A DNA stretch of 8,204 nucleotides from Acidobacteriota bacterium (GTDB lineage Bacteria > Acidobacteriota > Terriglobia > Terriglobales > Acidobacteriaceae), in the NCBI GenBank assembly GCA_021811745.1, contig JAJZNH010000096.1:1-8204 (forward strand), read 5' to 3'. A model generated the notes under the pieces. That model was not told the DNA's origin and ran no database searches. It saw only the letters and a list, made by a program, of their open reading frames with translations. Position 1 is the first letter of the stretch, and every line of letters begins with the position of its first letter. Positions 1 through 4,925 of this stretch are shown one piece after another. A program made the position numbers and the translations under genes.

Positions 1-1
1 C

Positions 2-403
2 GGCGGCGGCGTGGCCCTGGTTCGCGCCATTCCGGCGGTCGATGCGCTGATCGGCGCGCTCGCGGGCGACGAGAAGACCGGCGCGCAGATCGTTCGCCGC
101 GCTCTCGAAGAGCCGTTGCGCCAGATCATCGCCAACGCGGGCGAAGAGGGTGCCGTGGTGGTCTCGAAGGTGCTCGAGTCCAAGGAGCCGCATTACGGCT
201 ACAACGCTCAGAGCGGCAGCTTTGAGGACTTGGTGAAATCCGGCGTCATCGATCCCACCAAGGTTACCCGCACGGCGCTGCAGAACGCTGCCTCTATCGC
301 GGCTCTGCTCCTGACCACGGAAGCCCTGGTCTGCGAGATTCCCGAGCCCAAGGCTCCGGCCCCGGCCGGCGGCCACGGCGGCGGCATGGAAGGCATGTAC
401 TAA
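2..403 (+). CDS. groEL: Chaperonin GroEL (Hsp60), C-terminal part
   Basis: This is the 3' end of a GroEL gene; the 5' part lies before the window, and the frame is already open at base 2 (Gly-Gly-Gly-Val-Ala-Leu-Val-Arg). GroEL forms a double heptameric ring in the cytosol that folds proteins with ATP and GroES. The visible 134 codons cover the end of the intermediate domain and the C-terminal equatorial domain. Recognisable family stretches are [10 protein letters not shown], the [21 protein letters not shown] helix region, [29 protein letters not shown], and [21 protein letters not shown]. The gene ends in a Gly/Met-rich flexible tail ([11 protein letters not shown]), as in most bacterial GroELs. 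A hairpin terminator follows 76 bases after the stop. Family assignment is essentially certain. Whether this is the only groEL copy in the genome cannot be told, and groES would be expected upstream. Confidence 0.97.
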   Translation, partial: GGGVALVRAIPAVDALIGALAGDEKTGAQIVRRALEEPLRQIIANAGEEGAVVVSKVLESKEPHYGYNAQSGSFEDLVKSGVIDPTKVTRTALQNAASIAALLLTTEALVCEIPEPKAPAPAGGHGGGMEGMY

Positions 404-423
404 GGCAGGGAACAGGGATCAGG

Positions 424-447
424 GATCAATGAACTGGTTCCTTGATC
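424..447. repeat. Short imperfect palindrome after groEL
   Basis: GATCAA (424-429) pairs with TTGATC (442-447), and inside it GAAC (431-434) pairs with GTTC (437-440) around a TG centre, with one mismatch (T430/C441). It lies in the transcript between the groEL stop and the terminator. The preceding bases contain the tandem AGGGATC AGGGATC. It may be a small 3'-UTR hairpin; no function can be assigned. Confidence 0.4.
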
Positions 448-479
448 GGCTGATTCCGAATTCCAGGTAGCTTCACGAT

Positions 480-509
480 AAAGGCCTCCAGCTTCGGCTG
501 GGGGCCTTT
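480..509 (+). terminator. Hairpin terminator of groEL (copy 1 of an identical pair)
   Basis: AAAGGCCTCCAGC (480-492), a TTCG tetraloop (493-496) and GCTGGGGGCCTTT (497-509) form a 13-bp stem with one G-T pair. The stem carries AAA at the 5' base and TTT at the 3' base, so it could work in both directions, although the plus-strand U tract is short (TTTACTCCTTG). Its position after groEL makes it the likely groEL terminator. The same 30 bases recur exactly at 2447-2476. Confidence 0.85.
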
Positions 510-525
510 ACTCCTTGTAGGGCGG

Positions 526-1143
526 TTGGATCTGGGCTCAATGGCAGGCACAAATCACTCGACATTCAGATTCGCGGATCAGGGGAGCGGTCTTCGTTCT
601 GCGGCGAGACTCGTCGGGAGTTGGATTCGCGATGCTCCTTTACAAGGCTTTTCAGGAAGCATTCTCATCTGCCTTGAAGTCGCTATGATTCTCACGATCG
701 CGGGACTCGTTCACGGCCTTCAAGCTGATCCATCCTTCGTGAGAGTGAGATTTACTCTATACACTACAATGCTGTTGCTCTTTGCTTCCGCCATTGGATT
801 TCTTTTCCTCGCGATTGAACGCTACTTCAATGTGATTGATAAGACCCAAGAGTACGGTATTCTCAGGGTGCTCGGCGCATCCTCAGACTACTTCTTCAAG
901 ATCCTGCTCTGCGAGACACTCGTGATCGCCGTGCCGGGCGCTGTGGCTGGAATTGTTCTGTCGTTTTGGATCCGGTTGGGTGTCGGACTGGTTTACCCAA
1001 AGTTTCTGCGCATGGATGTTCTTATCTTGTGGTGGCCGATCGCGCTCGGCATCGCAGCAATGGAATCCATGATCGGAGGAGCCATTGGTATCCGGAAGGC
1101 CGTCCGGGACGGGGTGATCCAGGCACTTTCGTACGAGAAATAG
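526..1143 (+). CDS. FtsX/MacB-type ABC transporter permease, compact or internally deleted
   Basis: The C-terminal half matches the FtsX-like permease domain of the MacB/LolCE/DevC families, integral inner-membrane subunits that couple a cytoplasmic ATPase to export or lipoprotein release. Four hydrophobic segments are visible at about residues 44-65, 76-98, 125-150 and 164-190. The loop between segments 2 and 3 has the typical coupling-helix sequence (KTQEYGILRVLGAS, about 106-119), and the protein ends in the family-like IQALSYEK. Normal members have a large periplasmic domain between segments 1 and 2; here only about 10 residues separate them. The first 40 residues resemble nothing I recognise. 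No ATPase or partner permease is adjacent. The reading frame can start at TTG 526 or ATG 541, neither with a convincing ribosome site. This may be a decayed or deleted remnant rather than a working permease; the frame itself is intact. Confidence 0.6.
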   Translation: MDLGSMAGTNHSTFRFADQGSGLRSAARLVGSWIRDAPLQGFSGSILICLEVAMILTIAGLVHGLQADPSFVRVRFTLYTTMLLLFASAIGFLFLAIERYFNVIDKTQEYGILRVLGASSDYFFKILLCETLVIAVPGAVAGIVLSFWIRLGVGLVYPKFLRMDVLILWWPIALGIAAMESMIGGAIGIRKAVRDGVIQALSYEK

Positions 1144-1352
1144 CCTGGCAAGTCACTTCGCTCGGCGAATCGCCTGAGCAGCCGCCATTCGTGCTCCCGG
1201 TAGATAGCCAGCAACTCTTCATCAGCCGACTTGGAAAGTTCCCCGGCCCGCCGCCGATGGGGATGAGTTACCCCATCGTCTCGATCCGCCAGTGGCAGGA
1301 TTCGATTGTAGATGGTGGCGGCAAAGCGCTGTACACCAGGCAGGATTGGACT
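993..1352 (-). pseudogene. Coding-like minus-strand frame without a start (possible gene fragment)
   Basis: The minus strand is open from just after a TAA at 1353-1355 down to a stop at 993-995. The part from 1352 to about 1144, outside the permease gene, reads like a real soluble alpha-helical protein, with RFAATIYNRILPLADRDDG followed by ELSKSADEELLAIYREHEW and RLLRRFAERSDLPGY, and mostly C or G in third positions. There is no ATG or GTG in the frame before the first TTG at 1214. The rest, below 1143, is antisense to the permease gene and looks like noise. I do not recognise the family. The best reading is a fragment of a minus-strand gene whose two ends were lost when this region was rearranged. 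Chance coding-like composition in GC-rich DNA is the alternative. Confidence 0.25.
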
Positions 1353-1420
1353 TTAGCAGGTGGCAGAATTGAACGTAGCCAATACATGTGGTCCAGCTTC
1401 GGATGAAGCGTTCTTCTCGA
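1144..1420. other. Gap between the permease and the toxin-antitoxin module
   Basis: No plus-strand gene is supported here. The stretch contains the coding-like minus-strand fragment described above (to 1352), then about 70 bases with nothing recognisable before the promoter of the toxin-antitoxin operon. Confidence 0.5.
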
Positions 1421-1449
1421 TTTACATACCAAGGTATTATAGGTATATT
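1421..1449 (+). promoter_or_regulatory. Promoter and likely operator of the toxin-antitoxin operon
   Basis: TTTACA (1421-1426) and TATATT (1444-1449) are separated by exactly 17 bases and fit a sigma-70 promoter well. The spacer contains the perfect inverted repeat ATACC-AA-GGTAT (1426-1437), and AGGTAT recurs at 1441-1446, overlapping the -10. A palindrome between -35 and -10 is where an autorepressing antitoxin or toxin-antitoxin complex usually binds. The predicted start point, about 1456, leaves a leader of only some 15 bases. The surroundings are distinctly AT-rich compared with the neighbouring genes. Promoter and operator are inferred from sequence alone. Confidence 0.6.
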
Positions 1450-1470
1450 ACTATCGAGGCGTAAACTTCC

Positions 1471-1989
1471 ATGCGAATTTCGGACCGAACATTTTTGCTC
1501 GCCGATCGAATCTGGATCGCGGTTGCTTCACTCCATCAAACGTTTCCTCTTCGCGAAGATTTCACGAAGGACGAAATCCGCCAAAAGATGCGCGAAATGG
1601 GACTCATGGAGGGAGTAAAACTTACGTCAGTCGCCGCGCACTTAAAGGAGCACTTGGTGGCCAATGTTCCTCCGTCTACGGGGAAATATCGGATGCTATA
1701 TGAAACACCATCTGGAGGCCTCCGTCTCTTTCTGACCGGAGATAGAGTCGATCCAGGGCGCGAATCGAGGCGTCCTGCAAAGCAGTGCCCGAAAAAAGAG
1801 GAAATTCCATTGGAATATTTGCCATTTCTTGACTGGTACGCGCGATGGTGCGAACGGCATATTGAAAACCCCCGGCCTGTGAACTACGAGGACGACCCGC
1901 TCATTCGCTTGATTGGCTCGGGCAAGCACATCTGGGCTGACGAACACGCCGACGAGTATGTGGAGAATCTGCGGAGGGAAGACATTTGA
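1471..1989 (+). CDS. Probable antitoxin of a VapC-type toxin (long, non-AbrB)
   Basis: A 172-residue soluble protein directly upstream of, and overlapping by 4 bases, a PIN-domain toxin gene; position and overlap make it the probable antitoxin. ATG 1471 is the first start after an in-frame TAA at 1462-1464; GAGG at 1456-1459 is a weak ribosome site. It does not look like the usual short AbrB, Phd or RHH antitoxins. The N-terminal half (about 10-75: RIWIAVASLHQTFPLREDF, then a KDEIRQKM helix and HLVANVPPSTGKYRMLY) resembles a winged-helix DNA-binding fold. The middle (about 85-130) is basic and aromatic (GGLRLFLTGDRVDPGRE, then EEIPLEYLPFLDWYARW). The tail DPLIRLIGSGKHIWADEHA followed by DEYVENLR (143-168) resembles the C-terminal toxin-binding tails I associate with VapB-like antitoxins. 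The fold and the antitoxin role are inferences; I know no characterised member. Confidence 0.7.
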   Translation: MRISDRTFLLADRIWIAVASLHQTFPLREDFTKDEIRQKMREMGLMEGVKLTSVAAHLKEHLVANVPPSTGKYRMLYETPSGGLRLFLTGDRVDPGRESRRPAKQCPKKEEIPLEYLPFLDWYARWCERHIENPRPVNYEDDPLIRLIGSGKHIWADEHADEYVENLRREDI

Positions 1990-2408
1990 GCAAGGTATTT
2001 TTTGATACGAATGTCTTCATCTACATGTTCGAGGGTCTGGAGCCCAACCGTAGCCGCATGCTCGAAATCCGCAAACGGATGCTGGATCGCGGAGACCGCA
2101 TTGTGACCTCTGCCATGACGCTTGGGGAGGTGCTCGTCAAGCCAACCAGGCTCGGCCAGACTTCGCTGATTGAGCAATATGATCGCGCCATCCGGTCCAC
2201 CGCGCAGGTTGTCAACTTCGACGCAGCGGTGGCCTGGCGCTATGCGTCGCTTCGCGCCACACACACGCTGCGCAACGCGGATGCGATCCAACTCGCATGT
2301 GCCGCGCACTTCGGTGTGGACCTGTTCATCACCAATGACAAGCAACTGCATAAGCTCGATGTCCCGGGCATCGGATTTATCGCGCCTTTGGACAAGGTTC
2401 CACTTTGA
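1986..2408 (+). CDS. PIN-domain ribonuclease toxin, VapC-like
   Basis: A 140-residue PIN domain, the usual length for VapC toxins, which are Mg2+-dependent endoribonucleases that cut tRNA or rRNA when freed from their antitoxin. The four acidic active-site positions are present: Asp7 in FFDTNVFIY, Glu48 in TLGEVLVKP, Asp99 in RNADAIQLA and Asp118 in FITNDKQL. The protein therefore looks catalytically intact. The start is TTG at 1986-1988, overlapping the antitoxin stop as TTGA. GGAGGG at 1973-1978, 7 bases upstream, supports it strongly, and no ATG lies nearby in the frame before the catalytic Asp. The overlap implies translational coupling, and the weak start would keep the toxin below the antitoxin. 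A hairpin terminator begins 38 bases after the stop. The target RNA cannot be told from sequence. Confidence 0.92.
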   Translation: MSKVFFDTNVFIYMFEGLEPNRSRMLEIRKRMLDRGDRIVTSAMTLGEVLVKPTRLGQTSLIEQYDRAIRSTAQVVNFDAAVAWRYASLRATHTLRNADAIQLACAAHFGVDLFITNDKQLHKLDVPGIGFIAPLDKVPL

Positions 2409-2446
2409 ACGGATCAATGCTCGTGGGTCTTCATCGCAGAGAGAAC

Positions 2447-2476
2447 AAAGGCCTCCAGCTTCGGCTGGGGGCCTTT
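2447..2476 (+). terminator. Hairpin terminator of the toxin-antitoxin operon (copy 2 of an identical pair)
   Basis: This has exactly the same 30 bases as the hairpin after groEL: a 13-bp stem (2447-2459 with 2464-2476) and a TTCG loop. Here it is followed by a better T tract (TTTCTTTTGG). Flanks differ from copy 1 immediately on both sides (T versus C before, A versus C after), so the identity is limited to the hairpin. Confidence 0.85.
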
Positions 2477-2498
2477 CTTTTGGGGTGAATAAACCTGG

Positions 2499-2533
2499 CA
2501 AACTGGCTCAGAGGTTTCTCGCGAGCCAGTTTG
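2499..2533 (-). terminator. 11-bp inverted repeat, probable terminator of the zinc-ribbon gene
   Basis: CAAACTGGCTC (2499-2509) and GAGCCAGTTTG (2523-2533) form a perfect 11-bp stem around a 13-base loop that can itself pair GAG with CTC. It lies 51 bases beyond the stop of the minus-strand zinc-ribbon gene and only 22 bases from the plus-strand terminator, as expected for convergent terminators. In minus orientation the stem is followed by CCAGGTTTATT, a poor U tract, so a recombination or binding site is also possible. Confidence 0.45.
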
Positions 2534-2584
2534 ATCCCAAGAGCCAGATGTCGATCCCTATTCCGGCCGGGACCGGAACCAGCG

Positions 2585-2845
2585 TCATCGCGCGATCGCA
2601 GCTATATTCGACGGCGTCATTCGATTTGCATTGGGGACGGCCTGCGGGCGCGGCGGCCTCAGCCAACCAGCAGCGAGCCACGAGCTCGGAATCGAAAACT
2701 CCGACCACCCGCAATCAAGGCAGACGTGGATGTCAGGAGAAGGCGTCATCGGTGGATGACTCAACGTGCGCGTAATGGTGCGGTAAAGCCGAACCTCCGC
2801 GGGGACGATCGAGACGGAGCTCGACTGGCACTTCGAACAAATCAT
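2585..2845 (-). CDS. Small zinc-ribbon protein (hypothetical)
   Basis: An 86-residue protein with two Cys pairs, Cys3-x2-Cys6 (ICSKCQS) and Cys42-x2-Cys45 (VCLDCGW), typical of a zinc ribbon of the CPxCGS...CLDCGxxEF type. After the second pair comes FSIPSSWLAAGWL, where related small proteins usually have a short amphipathic helix and stop; the last 25 residues look like a disordered extension. ATG 2845 is supported by GAGGTG (complement of 2851-2856) 5 bases upstream. No signal peptide or membrane segment is present, so it is probably cytosolic. The role is unknown; such ribbons bind nucleic acid or proteins. It stands alone with an unusual AT-rich upstream region. The start and Cys motif are convincing, but the function is not predicted. 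Confidence 0.75.
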   Translation of the reverse strand: MICSKCQSSSVSIVPAEVRLYRTITRTLSHPPMTPSPDIHVCLDCGWSEFSIPSSWLAAGWLRPPRPQAVPNANRMTPSNIAAIAR

Positions 2846-2960
2846 AAAAGCACCTCAGAGAATAAGAACGCCAAGAGAACCAGACCACAATCGACCAAAT
2901 GCAACAGTTCCGGGGTATAAAGATAACTTTAACTCGCTCCCCCATACTTTCGCAGACGGA

Positions 2961-2986
2961 ATTGCACGAAGTTGCAATGATTTGCA
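2961..2986. promoter_or_regulatory. Three TTGCA boxes at 10-bp spacing with an inverted repeat
   Basis: TTGCA occurs at 2962-2966, 2972-2976 and 2982-2986, exactly one helical turn apart. The first two boxes also form the inverted repeat ATTGCA-N6-TGCAAT (2961-2978). Direct repeats on one DNA face are typical of OmpR/PhoB-family response-regulator sites, and dyads of this size of many dimeric regulators. It lies about 115-140 bases upstream of the minus-strand zinc-ribbon start. The regulator is unknown. Confidence 0.4.
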
Positions 2987-2991
2987 GAGAA

Positions 2992-3026
2992 ACATTACTA
3001 AAGTATGCACTTTATTTTGGTAATGT
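2992..3026. repeat. AT-rich bulged hairpin
   Basis: ACATTAC-TAAAGT (2992-3004), the loop ATGC (3005-3008), ACTTTA (3009-3014), a 5-base bulge (3015-3019) and GTAATGT (3020-3026) form a 13-bp stem interrupted on one side. It is next to the TTGCA boxes. It could be an operator dyad or an RNA hairpin; there is no direct evidence for either. Confidence 0.45.
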
Positions 3027-3124
3027 AAAGGTTATTTTCACAATGTTAATCGAACGGCCTGTGGTCATGCCGTGCAGCTTTGCCAGAACTGCCAGGGGCG
3101 CCGGAGATGGGACGGCATTCATTC

Positions 3125-3151
3125 TGCCCCGCGCCAAGGGTGGCGCGGGCA
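3125..3151 (-). terminator. GC-rich hairpin after the yceI-family gene
   Basis: TGCCC-C-GCGCCA (3125-3136) pairs with TGGCGC-GGGCA (3141-3151): 11 base pairs with one bulged C and a 4-base AGGG loop. It begins 7 bases after the stop of the minus-strand yceI-family gene. In minus orientation the stem is followed by GAATGAATG rather than a U tract, so it may be a weak or factor-assisted terminator, or a 3' stabilising hairpin. Confidence 0.5.
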
Positions 3152-3157
3152 AATGTG

Positions 3158-3745
3158 CTATTTGGCTGAGCGGGGCGAGGAAAGAGTGCCGGCAAGGGTT
3201 AGATCAATGTCGACAACTTTGGCCACTTTCAGGAAAAGGATGCTTGGATCTTTGAGGCCCCACTTGACGTAGGGGATCGTGAAACTTCCGGTCGCGGTGA
3301 GGTTCGAGCCCTCGATGTGAATGTGCATGGGAAGGGTCAGGTTGTGTGACGCGCCGCGCAGGGTAAAGATGCCGGAGACCTGAATCGTGGAGTCACCGGT
3401 GGACGCCAGTGTTCCCTGATAGCTTTTGGGCAGGAATGTAATGTCAGGGAATTGGTCCGTCTGGAGCACGTTGTTGTCCATGTTGTGATCGCGGCTCTTG
3501 TTGCCGCTTCTGCCGCTACCCGCCTCGACAATGATGATTCCGGAGATCGCGCCTGGAGCGGAGGAAAACTGAACCGACCCACTATGCACGTGAAAAACTC
3601 CCTTGACGTGGTGTGTATTGCCGCTCAGAAAGAATGAGATCTTGCTGGCATTCGGATTGATGGCAAAGGTTTCGCGCTGTGCCCGCGCGGCGGGCGGCAG
3701 AGACAGGGAAGATGCGAGGAGGAGTGCAAGGGCGAAGTGCTTCAT
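3158..3745 (-). CDS. YceI-family periplasmic lipid-binding protein
   Basis: A 195-residue exported protein of the YceI family: lipocalin-like beta barrels that bind long isoprenoid or amphiphilic lipids in the periplasm. Residues 1-22 form a signal peptide (MKHF, a hydrophobic core, ARA before Gln23). Family landmarks follow in order: FAINPNASKISFFLSG, GVFHVHSGSVQF, GSGRSGNKSRDHNM (about 76-89), LQTDQFPDITF (95-104), GIFTLRGASHNLTLPM (125-140) and FTIPYVKWGLKDPSILFLK followed by VDIDLTLAG. Length is normal. The frame is open 23 codons further upstream, but ATG 3745 is the start because it gives the signal peptide and has AGGAG (complement of 3753-3757) 7 bases before it. It stands alone. The ligand is unknown; relatives are linked to acid, osmotic or polyisoprenoid-related functions. 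Confidence 0.9.
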   Translation of the reverse strand: MKHFALALLLASSLSLPPAARAQRETFAINPNASKISFFLSGNTHHVKGVFHVHSGSVQFSSAPGAISGIIIVEAGSGRSGNKSRDHNMDNNVLQTDQFPDITFLPKSYQGTLASTGDSTIQVSGIFTLRGASHNLTLPMHIHIEGSNLTATGSFTIPYVKWGLKDPSILFLKVAKVVDIDLTLAGTLSSPRSAK

Positions 3746-4154
3746 GATGATTCTCCTGAGTGCGGCGGCATTGCGCCGCCTGGGCCTGGTTTCGCTCTGA
3801 CTTGCTACAACCATAGAATGATGGATGCGGCGTCATTGCCAGACAGATATTAGTGGCCGGGCCTGACGCTTCCGTGAATGGCTCGCTTGACGATCTGCAT
3901 CTTTTATTTTCAAGCCTTGATCTGGCTTCTTCACAAAGGCATGGGAGCGCACGATTTAAGACTGGCAAATCCAGCGGAAATGACAAACGCCCCACGAGGG
4001 AAAGATACACGAGAGGGCTGGAAACAGCGTGCAATTGGAGTTTTCGGGGAGTTGGATGAGACGCGGCAACCGGCAGTGAACCGATCGTGTTACGCCGTGA
4101 AACCGTGATAAATAATGGACAAACGCTGGAGCCAAAAAGCAGCGTCTTTGGCCG
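3746..4154. other. Intergenic region upstream of the yceI-family gene
   Basis: No gene is supported on either strand. Near the yceI-family start is the inverted repeat GGCGGC-N5-GCCGCC (3764-3780), which would fold in the leader of its transcript or serve as an operator. At the other end, ACGCTG (4123-4128) and CAGCGT (4140-4145) form a weak hairpin just past the stop of the second zinc-ribbon gene, possibly its terminator. I see no convincing promoter hexamers. Confidence 0.4.
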
Positions 4155-4364
4155 TCATGCAGATCGATTTGAGGATCCTCGCCTTTTCAGCATGAAGTGC
4201 CTTCTGCACATGGGGCATCGCCAGGGAAAGTACCCGAACAGGGGATAGATACTTTCCTGAAAGAACCCTTCTCGCGGCAGCCTGCGCATATCGCCAGATC
4301 TGCAATTCGGGCAACGCAGCTCAGACCGCTCCCGTTCAGCACGCAACGAAACGGCAGACGACAT
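4155..4364 (-). CDS. Small zinc-ribbon protein (hypothetical, second copy type)
   Basis: A 69-residue basic protein with two Cys pairs, Cys18-x2-Cys21 (LRCPNCRSGDMRR) and Cys50-x2-Cys53 (WRCPMCRRHFML), spaced 28 residues apart. This is a treble-clef or zinc-ribbon arrangement. Between them lies a hydrophobic patch (GFFQESIYPLFGYFPW) resembling small acidobacterial proteins of the CPNCGS...RPYRCxxCxxRF kind. The frame is open further upstream to a GTG at 4442, but ATG 4364 is preferred: AAGGGGAG (complement of 4367-4374) lies directly before it and the extra residues look non-coding. There is no signal peptide, although the middle patch could be a membrane-associated segment. It is not closely similar to the zinc-ribbon protein at 2585-2845. 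Function is unknown; RNA, DNA or protein binding is possible. Confidence 0.7.
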   Translation of the reverse strand: MSSAVSLRAERERSELRCPNCRSGDMRRLPREGFFQESIYPLFGYFPWRCPMCRRHFMLKRRGSSNRSA

Positions 4365-4925
4365 TTCTCCCCTTCCCAATCTCACCCCGCGATTGGAATT
4401 CAATGTATGATTGTCTCTTTTTGATCCCCAGCCGGCGAACACGGTCTTCCCGTTGTATTTGATGGCCCATACATCGCAAAATCCAAACCAGAGGTCATCA
4501 TAACGGATTCAAGGTCGTTTAATAAACCCGAAAAGTTGTAGAAGTCCCGCCCCCGCCAGTGCTTACGGAAGAGTTACCGCAGATAGAATATGCGTGATCG
4601 CATTTTCAACAATGATATAACTTGAAGCCGGTATGTCTCGTCGCCGCGACTATCAGCGAGCCAGCGGCCTTACACAACGCCGGAAAAATCCCAGCATCTC
4701 TGAAAAAGGCCATAAGAAGCGTCCTTCTTCACCAGTACGGAACTTTCCAATTTCCATGTCGCTGGTTATCTCATCAATGAGAGCTTGTAACTTATAAAGT
4801 CACCCAGTTTCCGGGATAACCGTGCCTTGAAACCGATGTCTTCAACCCGACCCGGCTGCAGGGAATCGGCGACCTGGCAGGATTTCACAAGGGTTTGCTT
4901 ATCCTGGAGACGCTGTAGCCGCAAG
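4365..4925. other. Long intergenic region between hemH and the second zinc-ribbon gene
   Basis: About 560 bases with no convincing gene. A 34-codon minus-strand frame (4653-4757) lacks a ribosome site. Another frame running from inside hemH to 4766 (QDKQTLVKSCQ, then GRVEDIGFKARLSRKLGDF) looks faintly protein-like but has no start of its own, and might be a decayed gene that once followed hemH. A short palindrome GTTTAATAAAC lies at 4517-4527, with a TATGAT-like -10 (minus strand) nearby that could serve the zinc-ribbon gene. No clear terminator for hemH was found. Confidence 0.4.

Larger units (their letters stand above)
2846..3124. other. AT-rich intergenic region upstream of the zinc-ribbon gene
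   Basis: No gene is supported. The part from about 2890 to 3055 is clearly more AT-rich than its surroundings and full of short repeats: the phased TTGCA boxes (2962-2986) and the hairpin at 2992-3026, listed separately. It lies upstream of the minus-strand zinc-ribbon gene (ATG 2845) and downstream of the yceI-family gene, so it most likely holds the promoter and control sites of the zinc-ribbon gene. I could not pick a convincing -10/-35 pair. Confidence 0.5.

Noticed and set aside
1884..2501. Minus-strand open frame (205 codons) opposite the PIN toxin
   Set aside because: It covers the toxin gene and its terminator hairpin in antisense; the plus frame has the full PIN active site and a strong ribosome site.
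2170..2775. Plus-strand open frame (201 codons) across the toxin end and terminators
   Set aside because: Ser/Arg/Pro-rich translation, runs through both terminator hairpins and has no homology I recognise.
2889..2925. GGAAC on the minus strand upstream of the zinc-ribbon gene as an ECF-sigma -35
   Set aside because: No matching -10 at the right 16-17 base distance.
3301..3311. GGTTCGAGCCC resembling a tRNA T-loop
   Set aside because: It lies inside the YceI-family coding sequence, and no acceptor, D or anticodon stems surround it.
4653..4757. 34-codon minus-strand frame starting MEIGKFRTGEEGRF
   Set aside because: No Shine-Dalgarno sequence, no known small-protein family and too short to support; mentioned only in the intergenic entry.
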